From positions 39,487 to 103,486 of the forward strand of contig NZ_AZFO01000005.1 of NCBI RefSeq assembly GCF_001436305.1: DNA of 64,000 bases, read 5' to 3'. A program made the position numbers and the translations under genes. The number at the start of each line of letters is the position of its first letter. Within the stretch, counting starts at the first letter, position 1. Of the stretch, positions 27,627-38,833 are shown piece after piece. A model generated the notes under the pieces. It saw nothing but the letters and a program-made list of their open reading frames with translations. It was not told where the DNA came from and searched no databases. This stretch comes from Lactobacillus ultunensis DSM 16047. Lineage in GTDB: Bacteria > Bacillota > Bacilli > Lactobacillales > Lactobacillaceae.

Positions 27627-29413
27627 TGAAAGTAACTTATAATTCGTGGCAAAAGGAATATAAAAATCCATTTGGTGCTATTCAAGCTAATAGTGCCGTT
27701 AAGTGGTCAATTGCAATAGATGAACCAGTTCAGGAAGTCATTTTGTGGTTAACTAAACATAATGAAAGTCCTGTAGCTTATCCAATGAATTATGATGAGC
27801 AGACTAAAAAATACGAGACGCAAGTCAAAATAGGTAGTTCGGGATTATATAATTATTATTTTGCAATTAAGCAAAATGACCAGATGCAATACGTTGACCA
27901 AGGATTATTTGGACAAGGAAATCTGATTCAAGATAATCATGATTTAAATCAATTTCAATTAACTTGCTATGATCGTAAGGTACCTAGAGTTGATTGGTAT
28001 GAACAAGGGGTAGTTTATCAAATCTTTCCTGATCGATTTGCTAATGGTAATCCTCACGGCGAAATTACTGGTCGAAAAAAGAATAGTTTTATCTATGCTA
28101 CTCAAGAAGATGATCCTTACTACATTAAAAATACTCGCGGTGAAATTATTCGCTGGGACTTCTTTGGTGGCAATTTAGCTGGTATTCGACAGAAAATTCC
28201 CTATCTAAAGAAATTAGGGGTAACTACTATTTATTTGAATCCGATCTTTTTAGCAATTAGTAATCACCGTTATGATACAGCTGATTTTATGAAGATTGAT
28301 CCTATGCTTGGTACGGAAAAAGATCTGCGTGATTTGATACATGCTTTGCATCAAAATCATATGCACTTAATTCTTGATGGCGTATTTAATCATGTAGGTC
28401 AAGATAGTATTTATTTCAAGGCAGCTATTAAAGATAAAAATAGTCATTATTATTCTTGGTTTAACTTTATCGATTATCCTGAAAAGTATCAATCATGGTG
28501 GGGTGTTAGTTCTTTGCCAGAAGTTAACAAGAGTAACCCTGAATATCAAGATTTTATCTATGGTGAAAACGGTGTTTTGGCAAAGTGGACCGGAATGCAA
28601 GTTGATGGCTGGCGACTCGATGTTGCTGATGAGTTGCCGATGGATTTCTTACGGAATATTCGCACTCGCTTAATGAAAGAAAACTGTCAGGTGATGATTG
28701 GTGAAGTATGGGAAGATGCTTCGAATAAATTAGTTAACAGTAAATTTAGACCATATGTCGCTGGAGATAACCTGACTGGTGTAATGAATTATCCTGTACG
28801 AAACTTTGTTACTAATTTATTGACGACAGATGAGGATGCTGCTGAAATCAGTATCATGAGTAAATTGGCATCGTTGATTGAGCACTATCCAAGTAATTTT
28901 TTGCGCAACTGTTTAAATAATATTGGTACGCATGACACTGTGAGAATTAAGACAGTTTTGCATGATAATGAAAAATTAGTTGCTATTGCCTTTGGATTAA
29001 TGTTTATGTTGCCAGGAGTTCCATGTATTTATTATGGCGATGAGGCTGGTTTGATTGGTAAAAAAGATCCAGATAATCGGCGTTTCTTCCCGTGGGGACA
29101 TGAAAGTCAAAGCTTGATTAATAAAGTAAGTGCATGGGTAAAGCTTCGCAAGCAGAATAAAATTTTAGTTACTGGTAAGATCGCTTTTATGCATTTCAAC
29201 GTTGGTGTTAATGCAATTATTAGGTATGATGAAAAGAATATCTTGATTTATTGTTTCAATCGAACAGATCAAGATATAGTTCTAACAAAGGATAATTTAA
29301 AATTCTATTGTCTACCCGATTCGCTGGTGTCAGTAGTCAGTTCAGCTTTAGATCAAGTTCAGCTGGCAGCGCAAAGTGATTTGATTAAAAGAAAACGAAT
29401 TGCTGTTAAATAA
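27626..29413 (+). CDS. Intracellular GH13 alpha-amylase/neopullulanase-type glycosidase
   Basis: 595 residues. An N-terminal beta-sandwich (about 1-115, CBM34-like) precedes a GH13 barrel. The nucleophile is Asp332 in DGWRLDVADEL, the acid/base is Glu360 in MIGEVWEDA, and the stabiliser is Asp437 in NNIGTHDTVRI. There is no signal peptide. The glg operon of L. acidophilus has a gene annotated as amylopullulanase at this position, so removal of branches or short maltodextrins left by GlgP is the likely job. Exact specificity (1,4 versus 1,6) cannot be read from sequence. Translation is coupled to glgP. Confidence 0.9.
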   Translation: MKVTYNSWQKEYKNPFGAIQANSAVKWSIAIDEPVQEVILWLTKHNESPVAYPMNYDEQTKKYETQVKIGSSGLYNYYFAIKQNDQMQYVDQGLFGQGNLIQDNHDLNQFQLTCYDRKVPRVDWYEQGVVYQIFPDRFANGNPHGEITGRKKNSFIYATQEDDPYYIKNTRGEIIRWDFFGGNLAGIRQKIPYLKKLGVTTIYLNPIFLAISNHRYDTADFMKIDPMLGTEKDLRDLIHALHQNHMHLILDGVFNHVGQDSIYFKAAIKDKNSHYYSWFNFIDYPEKYQSWWGVSSLPEVNKSNPEYQDFIYGENGVLAKWTGMQVDGWRLDVADELPMDFLRNIRTRLMKENCQVMIGEVWEDASNKLVNSKFRPYVAGDNLTGVMNYPVRNFVTNLLTTDEDAAEISIMSKLASLIEHYPSNFLRNCLNNIGTHDTVRIKTVLHDNEKLVAIAFGLMFMLPGVPCIYYGDEAGLIGKKDPDNRRFFPWGHESQSLINKVSAWVKLRKQNKILVTGKIAFMHFNVGVNAIIRYDEKNILIYCFNRTDQDIVLTKDNLKFYCLPDSLVSVVSSALDQVQLAAQSDLIKRKRIAVK

Positions 29414-29434
29414 ATCAATTAGAAGTTTTATAAT
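29406..29434 (+). promoter_or_regulatory. Weak candidate internal promoter for pgm
   Basis: TTAAAT (29406-29411), a 17-nt spacer and TATAAT (29429-29434) lie at the GH13 gene end, in front of a 96-nt gap. Phosphoglucomutase is needed beyond glycogen metabolism, so a separate start is plausible. Confidence 0.35.
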
Positions 29435-29509
29435 TGATATGATAATAGAAATAAAAAGACAGCGTTAATATCCATTAATTATGTAAGTTTTAATGAAATA
29501 GAGGACAAA

Positions 29510-31234
29510 ATGGACGCTAAGGAAATTTTTAAAGAATGGCAAAATGCTACTAACTTACCTGATTATCTAAGAGATCAATTAGATACGTTGGGCAAAGATG
29601 AAAAATGGGTCGAAGATGCCTTCGGTCAAGATATCAATTTTGGTACTGCTGGTATGAGAGGTCGTCTTGAACCAGGTACTAATAGAATTAACTTATTCAC
29701 TGTCGGTAGAGTTACTGAAGGTTTAGCTCGTTTGATTGAAGAAAACGGTGAAGAAGCTAAAAAACGTGGTGTAGCAATCTCCTTTGACTCAAGATATCAC
29801 TCAAGAGAATTTGCTGAACATGCAGCTCGTGTATTGGGTGCACATGGTATTCACGTTTACTTGTTTGATGATTTAAGACCAACTCCTGAGCTTTCATACG
29901 CTGTACGTCACTTGCACACATTTGCAGGAATTAACATTACTGCTTCACACAATGCTAAGCAATACAATGGTTACAAGGTTTATGGTGAAGATGGTGCCCA
30001 AATGGCTCCAGAGCATGCTGATCGTTTATTCAGCTATGCTCAAAAGGTAACTGACATTTTTGGCGTTAAGGCTGCTCCAGTTAAGGAACTTCGTGCTAAT
30101 GGTACTTTACAATTAATCGGTGAAGATGTTGACGAAGATTACTTAAATGAATTGAAGCAAGTTACTGTTGACCCAGAAATGGTCAAGGCAAATGCGGATA
30201 AGTTGAAGATTATTTATACTCCACTTCATGGTACTGGTAAGATGCTTTATGACCGTGCCTTTAGACAAGGTGGTTTTGATAACGTTATCCCTGTTCCTAG
30301 TCAATCAATTATTGATCCAGAATTTCCAACTACTATTAAGCCAAATCCAGAATATCGTGATGTTTTTGAACCAGGCTTTAAGTTAGCTAACAAGGTTAAT
30401 GCTAATGTAATTATTGCTACTGACCCTGATGCTGACCGTATGGGTGCAGCCGTTAGAAAGAGCGATGGCGATTTCCAAGTCTTAACTGGTAACCAAATTG
30501 CTACTTTGATGGCTTACTACTTACTTGCTCACCTTAAAGAAAACGGTAAGTTGACCAGTGACTATGAAATTGTTACTTCAGTTGTTTCAAGTGCTTTACC
30601 ATTTAAGATTGCTAAAGACTTTGGTATTAAGACTAAGCACGTTTTGACCGGTTTCAAATACATCGGTGAAGAAGTTGACCGGATGAAGAAGGCCGGCGAT
30701 GCTAAGTTCTTAATGGGCTTTGAAGAAAGTTACGGTTACTTGTTCAAACCATTTGCACGTGACAAGGATGCTATGCAAGGGGCATTAATGTTCGCTGAGG
30801 TTGCTAGTTACTATGCTTCACGTGGTATGACTGTCTTTGATGGTTTACAAGAAATTTGGAAGAAATATGGCGTTGCCTACGAAATTACTCGTGCTATTGA
30901 AATGCCTGGTATTGGTGGTCAAAAGAAGATGGCAGAATTAATGAGCAAGCTTCGTGGTGAACATCTTACTGAAATTGGTGGACACAGAGTTTTGAAGATT
31001 CAAGACTTCTTGAAGAAGGAAACTATTGAAAATGGTGAATCAACTCCACTTGAAGGATTCCCAGAATCGAACGTTTTGAAGTACTTCTTAGATGATGAAA
31101 CTTGGGTTGCATTGCGTCCATCAGGTACTGAACCAGTTATTAAGGCCTATGTTGGCGTTAATAAGAAGGATATTGAAACTGCTGAAAAGTCAGCTGAAGA
31201 TTACCAGAAGGCTTTAGCAGATCTTCTTAAATAA
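29510..31234 (+). CDS. pgm: Phospho-sugar mutase (phosphoglucomutase)
   Basis: 574 residues, alpha-D-phosphohexomutase superfamily of the longer PGM2-like class. It interconverts glucose-1-phosphate and glucose-6-phosphate, linking the glycogen genes to glycolysis. The phospho-serine is Ser146 in ITASHNAKQYNG, the metal loop is DPDADRMG, the sugar loop is GFEESYGYL, and the phosphate-binding loop is RPSGTEP. AGAGGA lies 5-6 nt before the ATG. Codon use is more biased than in its operon neighbours, which suggests high expression. Confidence 0.95.
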   Translation: MDAKEIFKEWQNATNLPDYLRDQLDTLGKDEKWVEDAFGQDINFGTAGMRGRLEPGTNRINLFTVGRVTEGLARLIEENGEEAKKRGVAISFDSRYHSREFAEHAARVLGAHGIHVYLFDDLRPTPELSYAVRHLHTFAGINITASHNAKQYNGYKVYGEDGAQMAPEHADRLFSYAQKVTDIFGVKAAPVKELRANGTLQLIGEDVDEDYLNELKQVTVDPEMVKANADKLKIIYTPLHGTGKMLYDRAFRQGGFDNVIPVPSQSIIDPEFPTTIKPNPEYRDVFEPGFKLANKVNANVIIATDPDADRMGAAVRKSDGDFQVLTGNQIATLMAYYLLAHLKENGKLTSDYEIVTSVVSSALPFKIAKDFGIKTKHVLTGFKYIGEEVDRMKKAGDAKFLMGFEESYGYLFKPFARDKDAMQGALMFAEVASYYASRGMTVFDGLQEIWKKYGVAYEITRAIEMPGIGGQKKMAELMSKLRGEHLTEIGGHRVLKIQDFLKKETIENGESTPLEGFPESNVLKYFLDDETWVALRPSGTEPVIKAYVGVNKKDIETAEKSAEDYQKALADLLK

Positions 31235-31251
31235 ATTAAGCATATTTAGTG

Positions 31252-31265
31252 CGAAAGCACGTTCG
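31252..31265 (+). promoter_or_regulatory. SOS (LexA/DinR) box upstream of uvrB
   Basis: CGAAA-GCAC-GTTCG differs from the Gram-positive consensus CGAAC-N4-GTTCG at one position. A TATAAA -10-like hexamer follows at 31277-31282. An alternative fold of the same bases is a GAAA-tetraloop hairpin (GTGC-GAAA-GCAC, 31249-31260). Confidence 0.6.
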
Positions 31266-31290
31266 TGGTAGTAAAATATAAATACTAATT

Positions 31291-31323
31291 AAAAAAGTTG
31301 GGCAATTAAGTCCAACTTTTTTC
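31291..31323 (+). terminator. Terminator hairpin between pgm and uvrB
   Basis: Eleven-bp stem AAAAAAGTTGG (31291-31301) / CCAACTTTTTT (31312-31322), ending in Ts. It lies downstream of the SOS box and just before the uvrB ribosome binding site. Confidence 0.8.
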
Positions 31324-31338
31324 TTGAGGAGTTTTACT

Positions 31339-33387
31339 ATGATCAAACGACAAACCAATCGTAAATTTGAACTAGTTTCCAAATTTAAACCTGCAGGTGA
31401 TCAGCAACAAGCTATTGATAAGTTAACTGCTGGTTTTAAAAAGGGTTATAAAGAGCAAATTTTGGAAGGGGCAACCGGTACTGGTAAGACTTTTACCATG
31501 GCCAATATCATTGCCAATTTAAATAAGCCCACTTTAGTTATTACTCATAACAAAACCTTGGTGGGGCAGCTTTATGGTGAGTTTAAAAGCTTTTTCCCAC
31601 ATAATGCAGTAGAGTATTTTGTATCTTACTATGACTACTATCAACCTGAAGCTTACGTGCCTCAATCTGATACTTATATTGAAAAGGATTCTGCTATTAA
31701 TGATGAAATTGACCAACTGCGTCACGCTACTACTTCTGCTTTAATGGAACGGAATGATGTAGTAGTTGTTGCATCGGTTTCTTGTATTTATGGTTTGGGT
31801 GATCCTAAAGAATATGCTCGTAGCGTATTGATGATTCACGAAGGCGAAGAGTATGAACGCAATACTTTGTTGCGTGATTTGGTTAACCTGCAATATGATC
31901 GTAATGATATTGATTTTCAACGTGGTCGTTTTCGCGTACGAGGCGATATTGTAGAAATTTTTCCAGCTGGTAATTCGGATCATGCTTATCGAATTGAATT
32001 TTTTGGCGATGAGATTGATCGTATTGTAGAAGTTGATTCTTTAACTGGTGAAGTAATTGGCGAAAGAGAGAGTATCTCTTTGTTCCCAGCTACCCACTTT
32101 ATGACTAATGATGAGCAAATGCGGCGTGCTCTTAAAGCAATTTCCAAAGAAATGAAGTTGCAAGTCAAGAAATTTGAGGGTGAAGGGAAATTACTGGAAG
32201 CAGAAAGAATAAAGCAAAGAACTACTTATGATATGGAAATGATGGGAGAAGTTGGCTATACCAACGGTATCGAAAATTACTCACGTCATATGGAAGGCAG
32301 AAAAGCTGGTGAGCCACCATATACGTTGCTTGACTTCTTCCCAGATGATTTCTTGATTTTAATTGATGAATCTCATGCTACGATGCCAGAAATACGAGCA
32401 ATGTACAATGGTGACCGTAATCGTAAGAAGACTTTGATTGACTATGGTTTTCGTTTGCCATCTGCTTTGGATAACCGTCCATTGAAGTTATCAGAATTTG
32501 AAAAACATGTTAATCAAATTCTTTATGTTTCAGCAACGCCAGGAGATTATGAATTAGCACGTACGAATCATAAAGTTGAACAAATTATCCGGCCAACTGG
32601 TTTGCTTGATCCTAAGATTGAAGTCAGACCAATTGAGGGCCAGATTGATGACTTAGTTGGTGAAATTAATAAGCGAATCGATCGTAATGAACGCGTCTTT
32701 GTCACTACATTAACCAAAAAGATGGCGGAAGATCTAACTGATTATTTGAAAGATCTTGGTATTAAGGTGCGTTATTTGCATTCCGATATTAAGACGCTTG
32801 AACGAATGCGTATTTTGCGTGATTTACGTTTGGGTAAATTTGATGTTCTAATTGGGATTAACTTACTTCGGGAAGGAATTGATGTGCCTGAAGTATCTTT
32901 AGTTGCAATCTTGGATGCAGATAAGGAAGGCTTTTTGAGAGCATATCGTCCATTAGTTCAGACTATGGGACGTGCAGCTCGTAATGCCAATGGTGAAGTA
33001 ATTATGTATGCCGATACGATTACGGATTCAATGAAGGCAGCTATTAAAGCAACCAAGAGACGGCGTAAAATTCAAAAAGAATTTAATAAAGAGCATGGGA
33101 TTACGCCAAAAACAATTATTAAGCCGATTCAAGATGTTATTTCAATTACCAAACCTACTGATGATTCTAAGAAGGAAAAATCAGACAGTTTTGCAGATCT
33201 TAATTTTGATGAGTTAACAGCTAAGCAAAAGAAGACCATGATTAAGAACTTGCAAGAGCAGATGAAAGAAGCTGCTAAGAAGTTAGACTTCGAAGAGGCT
33301 GCTAACTTGCGGGATGCAATTATGGAATTGCAATCATCATCAAGAAAACCTAAGACGAAAAAAGGAAAGACTTTCAATGGTAAATGA
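31339..33387 (+). CDS. uvrB: Excinuclease ABC subunit B
   Basis: 682 residues. UvrB verifies damage and holds the strand for UvrC incision in nucleotide excision repair. Walker A GATGTGKT, the beta-hairpin tyrosine cluster ([12 protein letters not shown]), SATPGDYE, and helicase motifs V-VI ([23 protein letters not shown]) are present. The C-terminal UVR motif that contacts UvrA/UvrC is [22 protein letters not shown]. The ATG at 31339 follows GAGGAG (31326-31331); the upstream TTG in the same frame lies in the terminator tail. It overlaps uvrA by 11 nt. Confidence 0.98.
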   Translation: MIKRQTNRKFELVSKFKPAGDQQQAIDKLTAGFKKGYKEQILEGATGTGKTFTMANIIANLNKPTLVITHNKTLVGQLYGEFKSFFPHNAVEYFVSYYDYYQPEAYVPQSDTYIEKDSAINDEIDQLRHATTSALMERNDVVVVASVSCIYGLGDPKEYARSVLMIHEGEEYERNTLLRDLVNLQYDRNDIDFQRGRFRVRGDIVEIFPAGNSDHAYRIEFFGDEIDRIVEVDSLTGEVIGERESISLFPATHFMTNDEQMRRALKAISKEMKLQVKKFEGEGKLLEAERIKQRTTYDMEMMGEVGYTNGIENYSRHMEGRKAGEPPYTLLDFFPDDFLILIDESHATMPEIRAMYNGDRNRKKTLIDYGFRLPSALDNRPLKLSEFEKHVNQILYVSATPGDYELARTNHKVEQIIRPTGLLDPKIEVRPIEGQIDDLVGEINKRIDRNERVFVTTLTKKMAEDLTDYLKDLGIKVRYLHSDIKTLERMRILRDLRLGKFDVLIGINLLREGIDVPEVSLVAILDADKEGFLRAYRPLVQTMGRAARNANGEVIMYADTITDSMKAAIKATKRRRKIQKEFNKEHGITPKTIIKPIQDVISITKPTDDSKKEKSDSFADLNFDELTAKQKKTMIKNLQEQMKEAAKKLDFEEAANLRDAIMELQSSSRKPKTKKGKTFNGK

Positions 33388-36217
33388 TAAAATTGTTATT
33401 CGCGGTGCGCGTGAACATAATTTGAAAGATATTAACTTAACAATTCCTAAGGATAAATTAGTAGTTATTACCGGTTTATCAGGATCAGGCAAAAGTTCAT
33501 TAGCTTTTGATACTTTGTATGCAGAAGGTAGAAGACGCTATGTCCAATCTTTATCTAGTTATGCTCGACAATTTTTGGGGCAAATGGATAAACCAGATGT
33601 AGATTCTATTGATGGACTAAATCCAGCTATTTCAATTGATCAAAAGACTACGTCACATAACCCACGTTCAACGGTAGGTACGGTTACAGAGATCAATGAT
33701 TATTTGCGTTTGCTGTGGGCGAGAGTAGGACATCCAATTTGTCCTAACGATGGTACATTGATTGAACGTCAATCAGTTGATCAGATGGTTGATCGTATTA
33801 TGGCTTTGCCTGAAAGAACTAAGATTCAAATTTTAGCTCCTGTAATTAGAGCTAAACGTGGTGAACATAAAGAAGTCTTTAAACGTGTTCAGCGTGCAGG
33901 TTATGTTCGAGTAATTGTTGATGGCGAGATGCATGAGATTGGTGAAGAATTTAATCTTGAGAAAAATAAACGCCACTCTATTGATATTGTGGTTGACCGT
34001 TTGATTGTTAAAGATAGTATTAAATCTCGTTTATTCGATTCCGTTGAAGCAGCCTTGCGTTTGTCTGATGGCTATATGAATGTTGATGTTATCGGCGGTA
34101 AGATGCTGAACTTTTCGGAATATTATGCTTGTCCTAAGTGTGGTTTTACTGTCGGCGAAATGGAGCCACGACTATTTTCATTTAATGCGCCTTTCGGTGC
34201 TTGCCCTGATTGTGATGGCTTAGGTGTTAAATTGGCTGTCGATGAAGATTTAGTTGTACCAGATAAGACCAAAACTTTAGCAGAGGGTGCATTGGCTCCT
34301 TGGAAAACTTCAAATTATTATTCTGAAATGTTGGAACAAGCTTGCTCCGCTCTTAAGATTCCAATGGACAAGCCATTTAATAAGTTGACTAAGAGACAAA
34401 AAGATATTATTTTGCATGGTTCAACTAAGGCGGTTAAGTTTCATGTAACTGGTGACTTTGGCGTGAATGATACGACTCAGCCATTTGAAGGTGTAATGGC
34501 TAATGTGGAACGTCGTTATCGCAGACCAATGTCCAAATTCATGCGCGATGTTATGGGCAAATACATGACTGAATTAACTTGCTCAACCTGTCATGGTAAG
34601 CGACTTAACGAAAAAGCTTTGGCTGTTAAGTTTATGGGTAAAGATATTGCCGAAGCATCAGATCTATCTATTAATAAGGCTTTAGCGTTTTTCAAGAATG
34701 TTAAGTTAAGTGAACAAGAAACTGTAATTGCCAAGCCAATCTTAAAAGAAGTACGTGATCGTCTTTCATTTTTAGATAGTGTGGGTCTGGATTATCTAAC
34801 TTTATCTCGTTCAGCTAATACTTTATCTGGTGGGGAAGCTCAAAGAATTCGTCTAGCTACTCAAATCGGATCTAATCTATCTGGAGTTATGTATGTTTTA
34901 GATGAACCTTCTATTGGTTTGCATCAACGTGATAATGATCGTTTGATTGCTTCGCTTAAGCGGATGCGTGACTTGGGTAATTCTTTAATCGTAGTAGAAC
35001 ATGACGATGAAACGATGCGTCAGGCAGATTACCTTGTTGATATGGGACCAGGTGCTGGTGTTTATGGTGGCAAGGTTATGGCTCAAGGTACCCCAGAAGA
35101 AGTGGAAAAGAATCCAAAGTCATTAACAGGTCAGTACTTATCAGGTAAAAAATTTGTACCAGTTCCATTAAAAAGACGTAAAGGTAATGGTAAAGAAATC
35201 ACAATTACTGGTGCCCAAGAAAACAACTTAAAGAACATTGATGTTAGTTTCCCATTAGGCAAGTTTATTGTAGTAACTGGTGTTTCTGGTTCAGGTAAGT
35301 CTACTTTAGTCAATATGATTTTGAAGCGAGCTTTAGCTCAAAAGTTGAACAATAATTCTACTAAACCAGGAAAGTACAAATCAATTCGTGGTTATAAGAA
35401 TATTGAAAAAATAATTGATATTGATCAAAGCCCAATTGGTCGAACACCACGTAGTAATCCGGCTACTTATACTAGCGTATTTGATGATATTAGAACCCTT
35501 TTTGCACAGACTAATGAAGCTAAGATGCGTGGTTATACGAAGGCTAGATTTTCATTTAATGTCAAAGGTGGCCGTTGTGAAGCTTGTCACGGTGATGGGA
35601 TCATCAAGATTGAAATGAATTTCTTGCCGGATGTTTACGTTCCATGTGAAGTTTGTCATGGTAGTCGTTACAATTCAGAAACATTGGAAGTAACTTACCG
35701 TGATAAAAATATTGCTCAAGTATTAGATATGACGATTAATGAAGCTTGCAAGTTCTTTGAAAACATTCCTAAGATTGAACGCAAGTTAAAGACAATTGTT
35801 GATGTAGGTTTAGGCTATGTTAAGTTAGGGCAATCAGCTACGACTTTATCCGGTGGTGAAGCACAACGAATGAAGCTTGCTGCTGAATTGCAAAAACTTT
35901 CTACCGGTAAAAACTTCTATATTTTGGATGAGCCGACTACTGGTTTGCATACTGATGATATCAAGCGGTTATTGGAAGTATTGCAACGCCTAGTTGATGA
36001 AGGAAATACAGTTTTAATTATTGAACATAATCTTGACGTGATTAAAAATGCTGATTGGTTGATTGATCTTGGTCCTGAAGGAGGAGACGGTGGCGGTCAA
36101 GTTGTTGCTACGGGAACGCCTGAAGAAGTAGCTCAAGTAAAAGAGAGTTATACAGGTCAATATCTTAAACCAGTTTTGGAACGCGATACTAAATTGACTA
36201 AAGAGGCTAAGAAATAG
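33377..36217 (+). CDS. uvrA: Excinuclease ABC subunit A
   Basis: 946 residues, the damage-recognition ATPase of nucleotide excision repair. Two ABC modules are seen: Walker [10 protein letters not shown] near the N-terminus with signature [12 protein letters not shown], and GVSGSGKST in the second half with [12 protein letters not shown]. Zinc-binding CxxC sets occur at CPKCGF/CPDCDG, CSTCHG and [14 protein letters not shown]. The ATG at 33377 follows AAAGGAAAG; the 21-codon upstream extension lies inside uvrB and has no homologous look. Overlap with uvrB implies coupling. Confidence 0.98.
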   Translation: MVNDKIVIRGAREHNLKDINLTIPKDKLVVITGLSGSGKSSLAFDTLYAEGRRRYVQSLSSYARQFLGQMDKPDVDSIDGLNPAISIDQKTTSHNPRSTVGTVTEINDYLRLLWARVGHPICPNDGTLIERQSVDQMVDRIMALPERTKIQILAPVIRAKRGEHKEVFKRVQRAGYVRVIVDGEMHEIGEEFNLEKNKRHSIDIVVDRLIVKDSIKSRLFDSVEAALRLSDGYMNVDVIGGKMLNFSEYYACPKCGFTVGEMEPRLFSFNAPFGACPDCDGLGVKLAVDEDLVVPDKTKTLAEGALAPWKTSNYYSEMLEQACSALKIPMDKPFNKLTKRQKDIILHGSTKAVKFHVTGDFGVNDTTQPFEGVMANVERRYRRPMSKFMRDVMGKYMTELTCSTCHGKRLNEKALAVKFMGKDIAEASDLSINKALAFFKNVKLSEQETVIAKPILKEVRDRLSFLDSVGLDYLTLSRSANTLSGGEAQRIRLATQIGSNLSGVMYVLDEPSIGLHQRDNDRLIASLKRMRDLGNSLIVVEHDDETMRQADYLVDMGPGAGVYGGKVMAQGTPEEVEKNPKSLTGQYLSGKKFVPVPLKRRKGNGKEITITGAQENNLKNIDVSFPLGKFIVVTGVSGSGKSTLVNMILKRALAQKLNNNSTKPGKYKSIRGYKNIEKIIDIDQSPIGRTPRSNPATYTSVFDDIRTLFAQTNEAKMRGYTKARFSFNVKGGRCEACHGDGIIKIEMNFLPDVYVPCEVCHGSRYNSETLEVTYRDKNIAQVLDMTINEACKFFENIPKIERKLKTIVDVGLGYVKLGQSATTLSGGEAQRMKLAAELQKLSTGKNFYILDEPTTGLHTDDIKRLLEVLQRLVDEGNTVLIIEHNLDVIKNADWLIDLGPEGGDGGGQVVATGTPEEVAQVKESYTGQYLKPVLERDTKLTKEAKK

Positions 36218-36270
36218 TAGAGAAATTATCATTGAATAAGTGTAAAATAGGCACCAAGGAGGACACAAAA

Positions 36271-36813
36271 ATGGATATTTTTTCAAGTTCTAGAGATAAC
36301 CGTGGCTTTGACTGGGGTGCACTTATTGCTGGTATATTGATGGTAGTAGCTTCATTCTTACTTATTAGACATCCAGCCAAAGGTTTACACGCATTCGTTT
36401 TAATTTTTGCAATTGTTTCAATTGTACAAGGTTTAGTATGGCTTGCTGGATACTCACGTTTCCGTGCATTCTTTACACGTAGTTGGGTAGCCCTTATTTC
36501 TGGTGTCTTGGACATCGTCATAGGTATTTTGTTCTTATGTTCGTATGAAGTGGGTGGCTTAACTATTGCTTACTTGTTTGCAATTTGGTTTTTCGTAGAT
36601 TCAATTGTCGGAATTGCATTCTCATGGCACTTACGTGATTTCTCAGACGGCTACTTCATTTTTAACTTAATTTTGAACATTTTAAGTTTAATTATTGCTA
36701 TTTGTTTAATCCTTAATCCAGTTTTGGCAGCTTTGAGTTTAGTATGGTTAGTTGCTTTCTGGCTATTAGTATTCGGAATTAATGAAATTGTGGTCGCATT
36801 CATGCACCGTTAA
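36271..36813 (+). CDS. DUF308 (HdeD-like) membrane protein
   Basis: 180 residues with about six hydrophobic helices separated by very short polar loops and a short charged N-terminus (MDIFSSSRDNRGFDW). The repeated pattern of paired helices with GxxDIVxGIxxL and FxxxWFxxxxI resembles HdeD/DUF308 proteins, whose enterobacterial member is acid-stress linked; here the function is unknown. AAGGAGG at 36256-36262 fixes the ATG at 36271. A TGTAAAAT extended -10-like sequence (36241-36248) may be its promoter. It ends in a terminator, so it forms a one-gene unit. Confidence 0.8.
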   Translation: MDIFSSSRDNRGFDWGALIAGILMVVASFLLIRHPAKGLHAFVLIFAIVSIVQGLVWLAGYSRFRAFFTRSWVALISGVLDIVIGILFLCSYEVGGLTIAYLFAIWFFVDSIVGIAFSWHLRDFSDGYFIFNLILNILSLIIAICLILNPVLAALSLVWLVAFWLLVFGINEIVVAFMHR

Positions 36814-36822
36814 TTTTGATTT

Positions 36823-36849
36823 TAAAGAAGCCGGAAGGCTTCTTTTTTT
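36823..36849 (+). terminator. Terminator after the DUF308 gene
   Basis: Nine-bp stem AAAGAAGCC (36824-36832) / GGCTTCTTT (36837-36845), tetraloop GGAA, then Ts. Confidence 0.88.
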
Positions 36850-36876
36850 GTCCCTATAAAGAAACGCCCGGGAGTA

Positions 36877-36885
36877 TGATATAAT
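36877..36885 (+). promoter_or_regulatory. Extended -10 promoter of rapZ-yvcK-whiA
   Basis: TGATATAAT: TATAAT at 36880-36885 with TG one base upstream. No good -35 is seen. It lies 21 nt before the rapZ start. Confidence 0.6.
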
Positions 36886-36906
36886 CTGTAGCAGGAGGAC
36901 TTTACC

Positions 36907-37788
36907 ATGGCCGATGAGAATAAACAACTGTTAATCGTTACTGGAATGAGTGGAGCAGGTAAAACTGTAGTTGCTCATGCATTGGAAGACATGGGCTATT
37001 TTGTCGTTGATAACCTTCCACCAACCTTGTTGGGAAGTTTTTGGGATTTAATCAATAATTCTAATGACTTTCATAAGGTAGCCGTAGTAATTGATTTAAG
37101 AGTAAAAACTTTTTACACGGATTTGTTAGATGAAGTAAATTCACTAGAAGATAATGGTAATGTGCAAGCAACTATTCTCTTCCTAGATGCTTCAGATGAT
37201 GTTTTAGTAGCTAGATATAAAGAGACAAGACGTTTGCCACCGTTAGCTAATAATGGGAAAGGCCGTCTGCTTGATGGTATTCAAGAAGAACGTCATATTT
37301 TGACTCCAATCAGGAATCGTTCTAATTACATCATTGACACTTCTAATTTATCTACTAAAGAATTAAAGCAAAAATTAATTAACACGTTTAGTGATCGTAA
37401 GCGTCAGCCATTTTCAATTGAAGTAATGTCCTTTGGCTTTAAATATGGGATGCCAATTGATGCAGATATCGTAATGGATGTACGTTTCTTGCCTAATCCA
37501 TTCTATATTCCAGAATTGCGACCATTTACAGGTTTAGATAAACGTGTTTTTGACTATGTAATGAATAAAAAAGAAACACAGGTCTTTTACAAGAAATTAT
37601 TAGATCTGTTGGAGACAGCTATTCCTGGCTATATCAAAGAAGGAAAAGAAAAATTAACAATTGCGATTGGTTGTACTGGTGGGCAACACCGTAGCGTTTC
37701 TATTGCTCAACAGTTGGCTCGCGATTTGTCTAAGAAATATCCAGTTGATATTACTCACCGTGAAGTGAGTCGTTATATTAGAAAGTAG
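36907..37788 (+). CDS. rapZ: RapZ/YvcJ family nucleotide-binding protein
   Basis: 293-residue P-loop protein with Walker A GMSGAGKT (13-20), a Walker B-like VAVVIDLRV segment and the C-terminal family motif [11 protein letters not shown]. coli RapZ is an RNA adapter sensing glucosamine-6-phosphate. Gram-positive YvcJ hydrolyses nucleotides and influences competence-gene expression; the precise role here is unknown. GCAGGAGG lies 8-9 nt before the ATG. It heads the conserved rapZ-yvcK-whiA cluster. Confidence 0.95.
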   Translation: MADENKQLLIVTGMSGAGKTVVAHALEDMGYFVVDNLPPTLLGSFWDLINNSNDFHKVAVVIDLRVKTFYTDLLDEVNSLEDNGNVQATILFLDASDDVLVARYKETRRLPPLANNGKGRLLDGIQEERHILTPIRNRSNYIIDTSNLSTKELKQKLINTFSDRKRQPFSIEVMSFGFKYGMPIDADIVMDVRFLPNPFYIPELRPFTGLDKRVFDYVMNKKETQVFYKKLLDLLETAIPGYIKEGKEKLTIAIGCTGGQHRSVSIAQQLARDLSKKYPVDITHREVSRYIRK

Positions 37789-37798
37789 GTGTGAGCTG

Positions 37799-38773
37799 AT
37801 GCCATACGGAGAGACAAGAATTGTTCGCGTCATTAAAGGCAGACGCCCACGTGTGGTTGTAATCGGTGGTGGCACAGGCTTACCGGTTATTTTGAATGCT
37901 TTAAAAGATCAAAATGTGGAAATTACTGCTATTGTTACTGTTTCTGATGACGGTGGTTCATCTGGTTCAATTAGAAACTTTATTAACGTTGTTCCACCTG
38001 GTGATATAAGAAATGTTCTGGTTTCTTTAAGTGATTTGCCACAAGAAGAAAAGGATGTTTTCCAATATCGTTTTGATTCTTCAGATGCATTTTTCTCAGG
38101 GCATGCGATTGGAAATTTAATTATTGCCGCTTTAAACGAAATGCATGGCAATATCTTTGATGCTGTTCAATCGTTGTCTAAGATGATGAGAATTGATGGT
38201 CATGTTTTCCCAGCGTCTAATGAGCCATTGACCTTAAATGCTGAATTTGTAGATGGCACTACTGAATCTGGTGAAACTGAGATTACTTCCAAAGATAAAC
38301 GAATAAAAAAAGTTTGGGTAACTGACACAGATTCAGATGAAGAACCCAAAGCTGTTTTGCCAGTGCTAGCTTCAATTATGCAAGCCGATGCAGTTGTATT
38401 GGGACCTGGTAGTTTATTTACTTCAATTTTGCCTAACTTAATGATTTCAAATTTAGGTGAAGCTGTACGTGAAACTGAAGCTGAAGTGATCTATATTTGC
38501 AATATTATGACTCAGCGGGGAGAAACTGATCATTTTAGTGACTCAGACCACGTTGAAGTTATTAATAAGCATTTAGGTGGACATTATATTAATACTGCTT
38601 TAGTCAATGGGGCTAAGATTGATATGAGTAAGTTCCATCCAGAAGATTATGATGCCTATCTTGAACCAGTAAGAAATGATTTTGCTGGTTTGAGAAAACA
38701 GGAATGTCGTGTTATTACTGATGATTTTATTGACCAACGTCATGGTCTTGTTTTTCACGATGGTGAAAGGTAG
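37799..38773 (+). CDS. yvcK: Gluconeogenesis/cell-morphology factor YvcK (CofD-like)
   Basis: 324 residues with a CofD/UPF0052 fold. The N-terminal motif [24 protein letters not shown], the PPGDIRNVL segment and [14 protein letters not shown] are all typical. YvcK binds UDP-sugars and is needed for growth on gluconeogenic carbon and for normal envelope synthesis in other Gram-positives. AGGTG before the ATG overlaps the rapZ stop region (10-nt gap). A 60-nt spacer follows before whiA. Confidence 0.95.
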   Translation: MPYGETRIVRVIKGRRPRVVVIGGGTGLPVILNALKDQNVEITAIVTVSDDGGSSGSIRNFINVVPPGDIRNVLVSLSDLPQEEKDVFQYRFDSSDAFFSGHAIGNLIIAALNEMHGNIFDAVQSLSKMMRIDGHVFPASNEPLTLNAEFVDGTTESGETEITSKDKRIKKVWVTDTDSDEEPKAVLPVLASIMQADAVVLGPGSLFTSILPNLMISNLGEAVRETEAEVIYICNIMTQRGETDHFSDSDHVEVINKHLGGHYINTALVNGAKIDMSKFHPEDYDAYLEPVRNDFAGLRKQECRVITDDFIDQRHGLVFHDGER

Positions 38774-38833
38774 CTGAAGAGATAATGAATCTGGCATTTG
38801 AAGCAATGTCACGTAAGAGAATGAAGGAAAATA

